36,846 nucleotides of DNA from a virus. The stretch is taken from positions 1 to 36,846 of the IMG/VR virus record IMGVR_UViG_3300031787_000390, one strand, 5' to 3'. This document shows positions 20,874-27,692 of this stretch, in pieces. How positions within the stretch are numbered: position 1 is the first letter of the stretch; each line of letters opens with the position of its first letter. The translations under genes were made by a program, and so were the position numbers. The notes under the pieces are model-generated. The model did not search any database. It saw only the letters and a list, made by a program, of their open reading frames with translations, and was not told the DNA's origin.

Positions 20874-20913
20874 AATTTAATTTGTTGATATTGAACAATT
20901 TACATTTGCTTAC

Positions 20914-20973
20914 CTAAACTAATACGTTAGATAAAACGTAGCCTACAATACATATTATCGTAGGCGTTACCAT
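20914..20973 (-). CDS. 19-aa hydrophobic ORF (doubtful)
   Basis: An ATG at 20973 opens 19 codons (MVTPTIICIVGYVLSNVLV) ending at 20914-20916, a possible membrane peptide. It overlaps a strong hairpin, so the sequence may be selected for RNA structure instead. Listed because similar tiny membrane peptides recur in this block. Confidence 0.3.
   Translation of the reverse strand: MVTPTIICIVGYVLSNVLV
20935..20968 (-). terminator. Strong hairpin downstream of the GP88-like gene
   Basis: GCCTAC (20941-20946) pairs with GTAGGC (20960-20965). Inside, ATA pairs with TAT after one mismatch. Outside, AAC (20935-20937) pairs with GTT (20966-20968) across a 3-nt bulge. It lies 16 bp past the GP88-like stop, as an attenuator or processing site would. 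No T run follows, so it is not a textbook intrinsic terminator. Confidence 0.45.
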
Positions 20974-20983
20974 TATTATTATA

Positions 20984-21703
20984 TTACTCTTCTTCATCTT
21001 CACTTATTTTTACTACGAATCCAGAATTATCTTTCCTAGCTTTCCCTTTAGCCTTGAGACCTATGATGACATTGTCATGATCCATATATCTAAGATCATT
21101 CTCGTCACCATTCATTACTTTGTAGCCTAGGTATTCATCAGGCATATTGTCGAACACTATTGCTACATTGCCTCCCATCTCTAGATATGTTAAGCATTCT
21201 AATGTATTGTCTTCTGACCTTGAGAATGTAAGATAATAATTACTGTCCATATACTTAATAGCTTTTTTAATATTCTTCGTATAATCATAGAACTTTAGAT
21301 TGCTTAATTGTAATATGTCATGACCTAACTTTTGTCTAATCAATTCGACAAAATCTAAATCAGATGTACCATTAAGTCTTATTGCTACGGCTCTATTCTC
21401 TAGCATTGCCTCTGCATTGACAAGATATAGTTCTTTGTATAGCTGACTTAAGAATCCATTCATATCACTAAACAACCAGTCTGTTTTACGTTGCCTAGCT
21501 GATTGAACATTAGAGAATGCACCTCTACCTGCCGTAAATAGACAAGCTTCGATGCATCCTTTACTAGCATTGGCACATACATTTTTACCAAAACTATTTT
21601 GTTTCCATGGACTGAGATACAGAATGTATGACTCTGTAATGTGTTGATTCTTGGCAGTCTTATAGTTAGTGCTACCATGACTCAATAACTTTAAACTCTT
21701 CAT
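20984..21703 (-). CDS. GP88-like conserved phage protein
   Basis: 239 aa. The N-terminal half carries a Cys-bearing core, LSPWKQNSFGKNVCANASKG, then CIEACLFTAGRGAF and VQSARQRKTDWLF, that I associate with the phage GP88 family (DUF7227). The C-terminal half is alpha/beta (RLNGTSDLDFVELIRQ, then YYLTFSRSEDN, then VAIVFDN). The Cys residues (C43, C50, C54 approximately) could bind metal. The family is of unknown function and found in unrelated phages, often with early genes. The leader AAAACAAAGTAATATG precedes it. Confidence 0.65.
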   Translation of the reverse strand: MKSLKLLSHGSTNYKTAKNQHITESYILYLSPWKQNSFGKNVCANASKGCIEACLFTAGRGAFSNVQSARQRKTDWLFSDMNGFLSQLYKELYLVNAEAMLENRAVAIRLNGTSDLDFVELIRQKLGHDILQLSNLKFYDYTKNIKKAIKYMDSNYYLTFSRSEDNTLECLTYLEMGGNVAIVFDNMPDEYLGYKVMNGDENDLRYMDHDNVIIGLKAKGKARKDNSGFVVKISEDEEE

Positions 21704-21725
21704 ATTACTTTGTTTTGTTTATTAT

Positions 21726-22253
21726 TTATTCATTATTTAATTTATACAATGATTGAAGTCTATCTCTGAATTTATCATAATTAACAAACTCTTCTATCGT
21801 ATCGAACTTAGGGTTAAAAGAATAATCATCTTCATTATTAAGTATAACTTTTGGACTGTGGTAAATAGTATGATGACTTTTATCGTGTTCATTTATTAAC
21901 TGATAATTTCTTTTAAGCTTATAGTTTATGTTTATATAGTTCCAATCTTTATTAACTCCTTCTTTTGTTGGTGTTATATGAATTGTTGACCAGCGAATCT
22001 GAATATCTAGACCTAGTTGTTGTATCTCTGGGGCTATCTTTTTAAAATCTTCTTCTAACTGAATCTTTAATGCATCATCATAAGACTTTTTGATTAGATC
22101 AATCTCTATCTGTCTATTCTTTCTCTTCGTTTCCTTATCAATAATCTCTGCTATGTTTAGTAAACCTCCGCTAGTATTGGAGGTATTGTTAATTTTTAAG
22201 AATGATTGCGTTAATAAGTCAATCGTTTCTTGTTGTTCTGCTGTTAAGTTCAT
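21726..22253 (-). CDS. Hypothetical protein
   Basis: 175 aa, basic, helical in the first half (ETIDLLTQSFLKINN, then KETKRKNRQIEIDLIKKSYDD) and beta-prone in the second (IQIRWSTIHITPTKEG, then NYININYKLKRNY). No family recognised. It follows an AAAAACAGTAATG-type leader shared with four other genes nearby. Confidence 0.5.
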   Translation of the reverse strand: MNLTAEQQETIDLLTQSFLKINNTSNTSGGLLNIAEIIDKETKRKNRQIEIDLIKKSYDDALKIQLEEDFKKIAPEIQQLGLDIQIRWSTIHITPTKEGVNKDWNYININYKLKRNYQLINEHDKSHHTIYHSPKVILNNEDDYSFNPKFDTIEEFVNYDKFRDRLQSLYKLNNE

Positions 22254-22268
22254 TACTGTTTTTTTTAA

Positions 22269-22889
22269 TTAATAAATATTTCCATCTTCTGTATAGTCAT
22301 AGTCTTGACCGTATAGTGTCTCAACTATCTGTCTTTCCTCTGTTAGATAATCATATGATTCTTCTAATGATCTGTATAAGTCCTGGCATATACTATTATA
22401 TTTCTCTCTGAGAAACCATTCAAAATCATCTGCGAATGATACTAACCATTTATAAAAGGTAGCTGAATAGTGTAGATCTCCGTTGTTTACCTCCCAATAG
22501 ATTGAATGACTACAACATCCCTCGTGGTTATAAGGTCCTCTATGTTTACCCCAGGCACTAACTGATACATTGTTTAATATCCATTGTTTACGCATAGGAG
22601 ATAAAGGTTCATTGCCTATTAGTATTGTATCTACAAACTCATTAAGTAATTCATATGCAATACCATCATACTCAAACATTGCCCCATCCCCTTGACTCCA
22701 GAAGCCTGAGTAGTATATGTTTGTTGCCTCGAATCCTTTACTAGGTATCTCCTTCTTAATCCAATCCTCAAGAATAAACTCGTGCCAATCATCGTACACA
22801 TTTATATCTCTATTCTTTTCTATTACTTTTTCTTGTACATCCTTACTAAGTTCATCGAACTTGTATAGTTTTAATTCTACTGTCTTCAT
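22269..22889 (-). CDS. Conserved phage protein (YKFDELS / SGFWSQGDGA family)
   Basis: 206 aa. The pattern LKLYKFDELSKDVQEKVIE, then GFEATNIYYSGFWSQGDGA, then HEGCCSHSIYWEV is widespread in phages of very different hosts as I recall, with no proven function. It is acidic with several conserved Trp/Tyr residues, suggesting a ligand- or protein-binding fold. The start joins the upstream stop by TAATG. Confidence 0.6.
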   Translation of the reverse strand: MKTVELKLYKFDELSKDVQEKVIEKNRDINVYDDWHEFILEDWIKKEIPSKGFEATNIYYSGFWSQGDGAMFEYDGIAYELLNEFVDTILIGNEPLSPMRKQWILNNVSVSAWGKHRGPYNHEGCCSHSIYWEVNNGDLHYSATFYKWLVSFADDFEWFLREKYNSICQDLYRSLEESYDYLTEERQIVETLYGQDYDYTEDGNIY

Positions 22890-23044
22890 TACTTTATTAA
22901 TTTAAGTGAATAATATTTTACTATTGAAAATCTAATTAAGAATCTAGCATGTTGTAACGCCTCCTTGTAATTGAAGGCGTTAATTGTTGCGTGATCTATT
23001 ACACATTTATCATGTGTGTATCCTGTAAACATATATTGTTTCAT
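22889..23044 (-). CDS. 51-aa hypothetical protein
   Basis: Starts at ATG 23042-23044, overlapping the lipoprotein stop (ATGA), and ends in a TAATG with the next gene. The product is MKQYMFTGYTHDKCVIDHAT, then INAFNYKEALQHARFLIRFS, then IVKYYSLKLIK. The coding DNA also forms an 8-bp hairpin (TAACGCCT 22955-22962 with AGGCGTTA 22975-22982). Layout resembles 19238-19393. Confidence 0.55.
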   Translation of the reverse strand: MKQYMFTGYTHDKCVIDHATINAFNYKEALQHARFLIRFSIVKYYSLKLIK

Positions 23045-23169
23045 CTTCTTGTTATGTGTTTAGTTGTTGATGTTATCTTTACTCTTCCGTATGCATCACA
23101 AGATGACTTACTTGTCTTACAAGATGCTAATAAAACTGTTGCTGCTGCAACTACGATTAATTTTTTCAT
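23041..23169 (-). CDS. 42-aa lipoprotein
   Basis: Product MKKLIVVAAATVLLASCKTS, then KSSCDAYGRVKITSTTKHIT and RR. The signal peptide and lipobox (LLASC, Cys17) are classical, so the mature chain is only 26 residues, held at a membrane surface. A phage lipoprotein outside the lysis cassette is a candidate for superinfection exclusion, as with other small phage lipoproteins that block receptors or injection. Start at 23167-23169 after an AAAAACAGTAATG leader. Too short for the usual gene-length cut-offs. Confidence 0.7.
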   Translation of the reverse strand: MKKLIVVAAATVLLASCKTSKSSCDAYGRVKITSTTKHITRR

Positions 23170-23190
23170 TACTGTTTTTTTTATTTATTA

Positions 23191-24018
23191 TTATACTAAT
23201 TGTTTACCTACTTTGTGAACGGAGTCCATGTCAATGTTATGACAACCAATCTTTAGTGTACCATTGATTGAATTAACTATGTAGTTACTTATTCTATGAC
23301 CTTTGATGTCTATACCTTTACAGATTAGTTGATACAATGTCCTAGCTTCGTCAATAGATACCTTGACATGTTGAGATGTTTCTATGTTACTACCATCTTG
23401 ACTGATGCGTAGATAATCTTTCTCACCTATTCTGAATGTATGCACCTCGTAGTTGTACCACTTAGATAATGTGTCCTTGATTTTTTTAGCTTCGCTACGC
23501 TTACGCATTAACTCTTCTTTCTTCTTTGCCTCTGCTAATTTCTGTTGAAACTCTTCGGGTTGAGATTGTATAACCTTGATGATACGTTTAATGTTTTTAT
23601 ATCTATCATCTTTGATTGTATTCTTGTTCTTTGTGTACTTGATGAACTCATTAAGCGAATTCCATAGAGATAGCATCTCGTTAATGTATTTCTCTGGTTT
23701 CTTTGCCTTTGCTAGTCTATCTTTCAATGCTAGTATCTGAAGATTTACAAGATGTAAGTCGCATGACCTAGTAAAGAACTGTTTGTATTGTCTTGTCGCA
23801 CCTGTAACCCAATGAATATGTTTATTTGTGGTACTTGAATAACCTCTGTTATCTATTACAATTGTCTTATCATCAATGAACTCACCTAATAAGTAGTGAT
23901 AACCATACGAATAGATTTTATCCCCATAAAAGAATACATTACTAGATTTACCATGTGATTGGTTTCTTTGTGCGAATACATGAATTACGTCATGTGCGTT
24001 ACTGAATACTGTTTTCAT
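23191..24018 (-). CDS. Conserved phage protein (DUF8033-like)
   Basis: 275 aa. The pattern VFSNAHDVIHVFAQRNQSHG, then NVFFYGDKIYSYGYHYLLGE, then DNRGYSSTTNKHIHWVTGAT and ARKPEKYINE-like KAKKPEKYINEML is one I recall from many phages (DUF8033). A charged coiled coil (about 165-190) separates it from a C-terminal beta part. Function unknown. It follows an AAAAACAGTATG leader and is one of the largest genes in the small-gene block. Confidence 0.6.
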   Translation of the reverse strand: MKTVFSNAHDVIHVFAQRNQSHGKSSNVFFYGDKIYSYGYHYLLGEFIDDKTIVIDNRGYSSTTNKHIHWVTGATRQYKQFFTRSCDLHLVNLQILALKDRLAKAKKPEKYINEMLSLWNSLNEFIKYTKNKNTIKDDRYKNIKRIIKVIQSQPEEFQQKLAEAKKKEELMRKRSEAKKIKDTLSKWYNYEVHTFRIGEKDYLRISQDGSNIETSQHVKVSIDEARTLYQLICKGIDIKGHRISNYIVNSINGTLKIGCHNIDMDSVHKVGKQLV

Positions 24019-24039
24019 ACTGTTTTTTTTTATTTGATT

Positions 24040-24306
24040 TTATATTAATTCTATTAAGAAAGGGTTAATTGATTCTGACTCACTGAATAGGCGGAGGAAC
24101 TCATCTTTATCGCATAGTATTCCGCCAGTTTCTTCGGCACATTTTTCCCCTTGTTCTATGCAATTCGAGTGTATTGGATCAAGATATACATGTCCGTATG
24201 AACCTAGCCACATACAAACATGGTCACACTTTGCTTCCATTGCATTTTTAATTTGTTCCTCTGTTAGCATATCTAATACGCTAGTCAAATTATCTCTTGT
24301 TATCAT
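24040..24306 (-). CDS. Hypothetical protein with Cys/His cluster
   Basis: 88 aa. The N-terminal helix (DNLTSVLDMLTEEQIKNAM) precedes CDHVCMWLGSYGHVYLD, HSNCIEQGEKCAEETGG and ILCDKD, a possible metal site. No named family. It follows an AACAAAGTAAGATG leader. Confidence 0.5.
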   Translation of the reverse strand: MITRDNLTSVLDMLTEEQIKNAMEAKCDHVCMWLGSYGHVYLDPIHSNCIEQGEKCAEETGGILCDKDEFLRLFSESESINPFLIELI

Positions 24307-24307
24307 C

Positions 24308-24496
24308 TTACTTTGTTTTATATAAATTATGTTCCATCATTTTAATATCGAATAATACTACTGATAAGGCATTCAATGTGCCTTTACAGAAGCCTTCTTC
24401 ACGTGTGCCTTCATTACACATACTTAATCTTTGTTTAGCTCCCTCAATATCTCGATTGATAAGCTCTACTATTTTTTCCATTAATTCTTTTTCCAT
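24308..24496 (-). CDS. 62-aa hypothetical protein
   Basis: Helical: MEKELMEKIVELINRDIEGA, then KQRLSMCNEGTREEGFCKGT, then LNALSVVLFDIKMMEHN. Similar short proteins with IxxxxxRLxxxxx...FxxGxLxALxxVL occur in phages. Unknown function. Confidence 0.5.
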   Translation of the reverse strand: MEKELMEKIVELINRDIEGAKQRLSMCNEGTREEGFCKGTLNALSVVLFDIKMMEHNLYKTK

Positions 24497-24507
24497 GACT
24501 GTTTACT

Positions 24508-24690
24508 TTATGCTTGTTCTACTTTAATTAATTCCCATTGCCACTTAATACCATTACTTGATACTACTGTGACATTACCTATTTCTTTCTTCATCTTTTC
24601 AAATGTTACTTTACTTCGACTACAATACTTTACCTCTGTTGCACCTGAGAATGCATCTTCAAATGTCAACTTAACATGTACTAGATCCAT
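24508..24690 (-). CDS. 60-aa beta-type hypothetical protein
   Basis: Product MDLVHVKLTFEDAFSGATEV, then KYCSRSKVTFEKMKKEIGNV, then TVVSSNGIKWQWELIKVEQA. A small beta-sheet protein. No family. Preceded by AATAAAGTAATATG. Confidence 0.5.
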   Translation of the reverse strand: MDLVHVKLTFEDAFSGATEVKYCSRSKVTFEKMKKEIGNVTVVSSNGIKWQWELIKVEQA

Positions 24691-24696
24691 ATTACT

Positions 24697-24864
24697 TTAT
24701 TTACTTTCTTTAATTATATAATATTTATTTCTGTCTCCTACTTCAGTGCAAAATGCTGTATATACCTTATCAATAGCATGGTATTTACTATGAGCAAATA
24801 ATCTGAATATTCGCTCTCTGTTGTGCATATCTAATACACCAACTTTGTAATATTTTGTTTCCAT
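24697..24864 (-). CDS. 55-aa hypothetical protein
   Basis: The start chosen is ATG 24864, joined to the upstream stop by TAATG; the open frame runs 36 codons further but that part is antisense-like and overlaps the membrane gene. The product is METKYYKVGVLDMHNRERIF, then RLFAHSKYHAIDKVYTAFC, then a YYIIKESK end. Unknown function. Confidence 0.5.
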   Translation of the reverse strand: METKYYKVGVLDMHNRERIFRLFAHSKYHAIDKVYTAFCTEVGDRNKYYIIKESK

Positions 24865-25046
24865 TACAATAGATTTTCTTTGATAAATTCCCCGATTAAT
24901 GCACCCAGGACTAATACTTCTAATGTGAGGATCATTGCCCATATTACGAGCCATCCTTTCCACAATTCCCAACTATTATAAGTTAGGATAATTCCAATTA
25001 CCATGATAACCATCATGATAATTGAGTAAATGTTTTTTCTTTCCAT
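24864..25046 (-). CDS. Small two-TM membrane protein
   Basis: 60 aa with two membrane helices: SIIMMVIMVIGIILTY (about 8-23) and GWLVIWAMILTLEVLVLGAL (about 31-50). Same size class as 25051-25218 next to it. Possibly an early membrane-modifying pair; role unknown. Confidence 0.55.
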   Translation of the reverse strand: MERKNIYSIIMMVIMVIGIILTYNSWELWKGWLVIWAMILTLEVLVLGALIGEFIKENLL

Positions 25047-25050
25047 AATT

Positions 25051-25218
25051 TTACTTTGTTATTTTTAATAAATAAGTGGCTGACATAAACAATATTGATG
25101 CGATGCCTAGTACCACCATTGGCGCACCTACTCCGCTATTAACGAATATTAAACTGTAAGAGGACCATACCATTATAATTAGCGAATAAGCTACAATTAA
25201 TCTGATTAAATTCTTCAT
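25051..25218 (-). CDS. 55-aa two-TM membrane protein
   Basis: Starts at 25216-25218 and stops at 25051-25053. The product is MKNLIRLIVAYSLIIMVWSS, then YSLIFVNSGVGAPMVVLGIA, then SILFMSATYLLKITK. It has two membrane helices with a Gly/Asn turn. It is the first gene after the non-coding region and adjoins another two-helix membrane gene. Confidence 0.55.
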   Translation of the reverse strand: MKNLIRLIVAYSLIIMVWSSYSLIFVNSGVGAPMVVLGIASILFMSATYLLKITK

Positions 25219-25298
25219 AATTTATTTATTTGATTTAAAAATTTGCGTTGCCTAAAATTGGCTTGATAGTGAACTATGTTACCAAAGTTCTAATTAGC

Positions 25299-25328
25299 GG
25301 CTACCACTCAACTCAATGAATGGTAGTC
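25299..25328. other. Hairpin GGCTACCA...TGGTAGTC
   Basis: An 8-bp outer stem (one G-U) plus a 3-bp inner stem (TCA/TGA) after a mismatch; loop ACTCAA. A possible RNA element in the leader of the small-gene block. Confidence 0.4.
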
Positions 25329-25399
25329 TTATTGCATTGTGTTGGATCTCATGTCTTTCCATCCCCGCACAATAACGGACAACATTAATTAATTAGTGT

Positions 25400-25419
25400 A
25401 TATTCTAAAAATAGAATAT
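25400..25419. other. Perfect hairpin ATATTCTA-AAAA-TAGAATAT
   Basis: 8-bp arms, 4-nt loop. Could be an operator or a transcript hairpin 182 bp upstream of the first leftward small gene. Confidence 0.4.
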
Positions 25420-25555
25420 GAGATGAATATATTTCAATCCATCCAGATTTTAATTGGTAATTTGTTTCAATCATCTTTTTATAATTGCTTCGCCTTTGGT
25501 TATTGCATCCCACAATTACACGTTAACTCAATCACTAGTTAACATCGCATCCTCG

Positions 25556-25573
25556 CATATACACGTGTATATG
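25556..25573. promoter_or_regulatory. 18-bp perfect palindrome
   Basis: CATATACACGTGTATATG reads the same on both strands with no spacer. Perfect dyads of this length are typical of binding sites for dimeric proteins (operators) or site-specific DNA enzymes. It sits 12 bp past the GTTAACT/AGTTAAC inverted repeat. Confidence 0.5.
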
Positions 25574-25675
25574 GTACGTACAGTTTTTTCTCTTGTAACT
25601 ATTACTCCTTTGTATTCACTATAGAATAATAACAAGTTGACTAACTGTAAAATGATTTTTAATATTTCAAAGAAT

Positions 25676-25800
25676 AGTTAACTACTAGTTAAGAACTATT
25701 TTTGTAGTTAACAAACAAACTAACTGTATAAAATAACCGCTTGTTATTTTTTTTTATCTACTAGTTAAGAACTATTTTAATGTAAATAATACAAGTTAAT
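25676..25800. repeat. Cluster of AGTTAAC/G/T boxes with a 21-bp direct repeat
   Basis: AGTTAAC or close variants at 25676-25682, 25687-25693, 25706-25712, 25763-25769 and 25794-25800, plus the inverted pair at 25522-25543. A 21-bp direct repeat (CTACTAGTTAAGAAC then TATTTT) occurs at 25682-25702 and 25758-25778, 76 bp apart, and contains AGTT-AAG-AACT. CTAACTGTA also occurs twice. Iterated boxes suggest an operator array or iterons. Confidence 0.55.
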
Positions 25801-25814
25801 TGTTATAATTTGCA

Positions 25815-25842
25815 CCCCGAAATTAATCCAATAAAATCGGGG
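25815..25842 (-). terminator. Hairpin after the basic-protein gene
   Basis: CCCCGA (25815-25820) pairs with TCGGGG (25837-25842), 13 bp past the stop of the leftward gene 25856-26419. Unusually GC-rich for this DNA. There is no T run on the minus strand, so termination may be partial or factor-assisted. Confidence 0.5.
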
Positions 25843-25855
25843 TTAATTAGTTTAA

Positions 25856-26419
25856 TTAATTCCAATTTTGTAACTCAACCAACTTTTGTAAGTCTATTAA
25901 ATTTGTGTTAATTGTTCGTATCAAAAAGAAAATAGAGTAATTTCCCGCTTTTGTTTTTATCCCTTTAAGGTCTTGAATTGCTTTGTAAAGGTCTGAATTC
26001 TTACGAGCTAATTTAATGATATTAAAAACATTTGTTAACCTTATTTCGTCAAATTGATTAAACTCTAAATTTTTCTTTTGTTCCTCAAAAATTTGTTGTT
26101 CCTCATTACTAACTATTTTCAATAAATAACCTAGTGAAATAAAATTTTGCTTGAAAATATTATTTGTTGCAATTACTACTCGTTTATAATTTCCTCTCTC
26201 AATTGTTTGTTGCTTTATCCTTGCAAGTCTATCTTGTTTCTTTTGTTCTTTTGATATTTCTCTATCTTTTGATAATTGTTTCAATAAATTGTTCTTTTGT
26301 TCCTTTGCATCTTGTTTAATTACCTCGTTGAGTAAATTAATACCTTTTGTTTGTGCTAATTTAGTACTGTTTTTCACTTTGTTAGCTTGTCTAGTTCTTT
26401 TTACTGTTTTTGTTTCCAT
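25856..26419 (-). CDS. Basic coiled-coil protein in the regulatory region
   Basis: 187 aa, strongly basic, with a long charged N-terminal region (KTVKRTRQANKVKN, then KDREISKEQKKQDRLARIKQ) and a helical C-terminal half (IIKLARKNSDLYKAIQDL). No domain recognised. It stands alone between two non-coding regions and has its own consensus promoter 210 bp upstream, giving it an unusually long leader of about 200 nt. Charge and position suggest a DNA- or RNA-binding regulator, possibly acting on the flanking repeats; this is inference. Confidence 0.6.
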   Translation of the reverse strand: METKTVKRTRQANKVKNSTKLAQTKGINLLNEVIKQDAKEQKNNLLKQLSKDREISKEQKKQDRLARIKQQTIERGNYKRVVIATNNIFKQNFISLGYLLKIVSNEEQQIFEEQKKNLEFNQFDEIRLTNVFNIIKLARKNSDLYKAIQDLKGIKTKAGNYSIFFLIRTINTNLIDLQKLVELQNWN

Positions 26420-26628
26420 AACTGTTTTTTTAAATAAATGATTAATTAATTATCTTGATGTAAAATTACAATTTAATTCTGAATTAAAACTATCTTTTTA
26501 CTTTAAAATGTTAAGAAAAGTTAACAAATTTCAAGTTTTTTTTAAGTATTGAATATGTTTAAAATCTAGTTCTTTTTGTGGTTAAAATCTAAGCAGGTTT
26601 TTTTATGGTGGATTGAATGAGAATAACA

Positions 26629-26659
26629 CAAAACTATAAATATTATTTATGCATTCCAA
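26629..26659 (-). promoter_or_regulatory. Leftward promoter with long leader
   Basis: On the minus strand: TTG (26659-26657), 20 nt, TAGTTTTG (26636-26629). A full consensus match. Transcription would begin near 26624, about 205 nt before the ATG of the basic protein. Confidence 0.6.
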
Positions 26660-26722
26660 TTATATATAAATTTTCTTTATGATAACAGTTAATGCAACAG
26701 TATTGCAATAAAATAAAATAGA

Positions 26723-26796
26723 TATAGTACAAAGTACAATAACTAAATGAGATGGTCCGCAATGATCTACTTATAGTACAAAGTACAATAACTAAA
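26723..26796. repeat. 25-bp exact direct repeat, 49 bp apart
   Basis: The unit TATAGTACAAAGTACAATA then ACTAAA occurs at 26723-26747 and 26772-26796. Each holds the inverted pair GTAC-AAA-GTAC. The start-to-start distance of 49 bp is near a whole number of helical turns. AGTACAAAGT recurs at 27383-27392. Confidence 0.75.
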
Positions 26797-27251
26797 GATA
26801 GTTAGACTAGCTAGGAGGAGGGATTTTGATTTGCACTTTTCCCTTTTGAGAACGGGAGGGGATAGGTATGCGTGTATAAGTCCCCTGAGTATACGTATTC
26901 TTTTTTCACAACTAGCCATACAAAGGACAATACAATAGCAATACGTGACTTATAAGACACTTTATGCTACCGAATAGATAGATTATATCACTAAGCATAT
27001 AAAAGTCTCTGAGGGGGGCTAATTATACGCAATAAGATATAGTGTCCAGTTTTTTGCTTAATAAACTTGACATTAATGGGCCGCCAGCACCAATATGCAT
27101 AATACATTTAGCATAGTCACCTTACACAAATAAGCTTATGGGCTGATGAATCATTTACTCTTATAAGCCTATAGACTAATTTTAAAAGAGGGGAGGGATA
27201 GTAGTACTGTCTAGTACCTGTATCTCACATAAACAACTTATGATGCAAGGG

Positions 27252-27272
27252 CAGTCAGCTGGATGCTGATTG
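27252..27272. other. Hairpin CAGTCAGC-TGGAT-GCTGATTG
   Basis: 8-bp stem with one G-U and a 5-nt loop, in the non-coding region 190 bp before the rightward promoter. Possible structured RNA or protein site. Confidence 0.4.
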
Positions 27273-27463
27273 GCACGTATCATTATACATAGAAATAAAC
27301 AATAAAATAAGCGTTTTGTAACTATCTGATTATCAGGAAGAAAATGTTACACTTTTTAAGTACAAGTTGTGGTTTATAAGCAAGTACAAAGTGGGGGTCT
27401 ATTTAACATAATATTATAGTGTTTTCATCAAGCATTGTGCCATAGTTAATAATTCTTAAATAA

Positions 27464-27495
27464 TTTGTTTATTTAATTTATTGTCTTTAGCTTTG
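27464..27495 (+). promoter_or_regulatory. Rightward promoter of the packaging-side operon
   Basis: TTTG (27464-27467), 20 nt, TAGCTTTG (27488-27495), then ATG at 27501, only 5 nt on. Full consensus; the first gene would be leaderless or nearly so. Confidence 0.7.
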
Positions 27496-27500
27496 TTATT

Positions 27501-27692
27501 ATGGATAGAATAATTGATTATAGAATGTTAGCTTCTTTGAGTGATGATATGAAGAAGGTACTAGTAGATATAGCTTTAGAAGCGTATCTTGATGGGTTAA
27601 GTGATGGGGTGAATATAGAGGCAGGGTTAGCCTCAGAGAATAGTGGTAAGTTCATATCAGAATTAGCTGGTGAAATAGGATTTAAGTTATGA
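27501..27692 (+). CDS. Hypothetical protein, first gene of the right operon
   Basis: 63 aa, helical and acidic: MDRIIDYRMLASLSDDMKKV, then LVDIALEAYLDGLSDGVN. No known family. It directly follows a consensus promoter and is coupled to the next gene by a 4-bp overlap. Confidence 0.6.
   Translation: MDRIIDYRMLASLSDDMKKVLVDIALEAYLDGLSDGVNIEAGLASENSGKFISELAGEIGFKL

Larger units (their letters stand above)
25219..25855. promoter_or_regulatory. 637-bp non-coding regulatory region (left)
   Basis: No open frame of gene quality on either strand. It holds two hairpins (25299-25328, 25400-25419), a GTTAACT/AGTTAAC inverted repeat (25522-25543), an 18-bp perfect palindrome (25556-25573), a cluster of AGTTAAC-type boxes (25676-25800) and a GC-stem hairpin (25815-25842). 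It lies between the basic-protein gene and the start of the small-gene block. A control region or secondary origin is likely. No full-consensus promoter was found inside it. Confidence 0.55.
26420..27463. promoter_or_regulatory. 1.04-kb non-coding region between divergent operons (right)
   Basis: No credible gene on either strand. It contains the leader and promoter of the leftward basic-protein gene, a 25-bp direct repeat (26723-26796), a third AGTACAAAGT copy (27383-27392), four G-rich purine patches unusual in this AT-rich DNA (26814-26824, 26854-26866, 27011-27018, 27190-27201), hairpins at 27204-27217 and 27252-27272, and, at its right edge, the rightward promoter (27464-27495). The sequence is not simple repeat DNA, so it may hold RNAs, an origin or a packaging site. 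Confidence 0.55.

Noticed and set aside
22955-22982. TAACGCCT/AGGCGTTA hairpin as a terminator
   Set aside because: It lies inside a coupled reading frame with no T run, so I mention it only with the gene.
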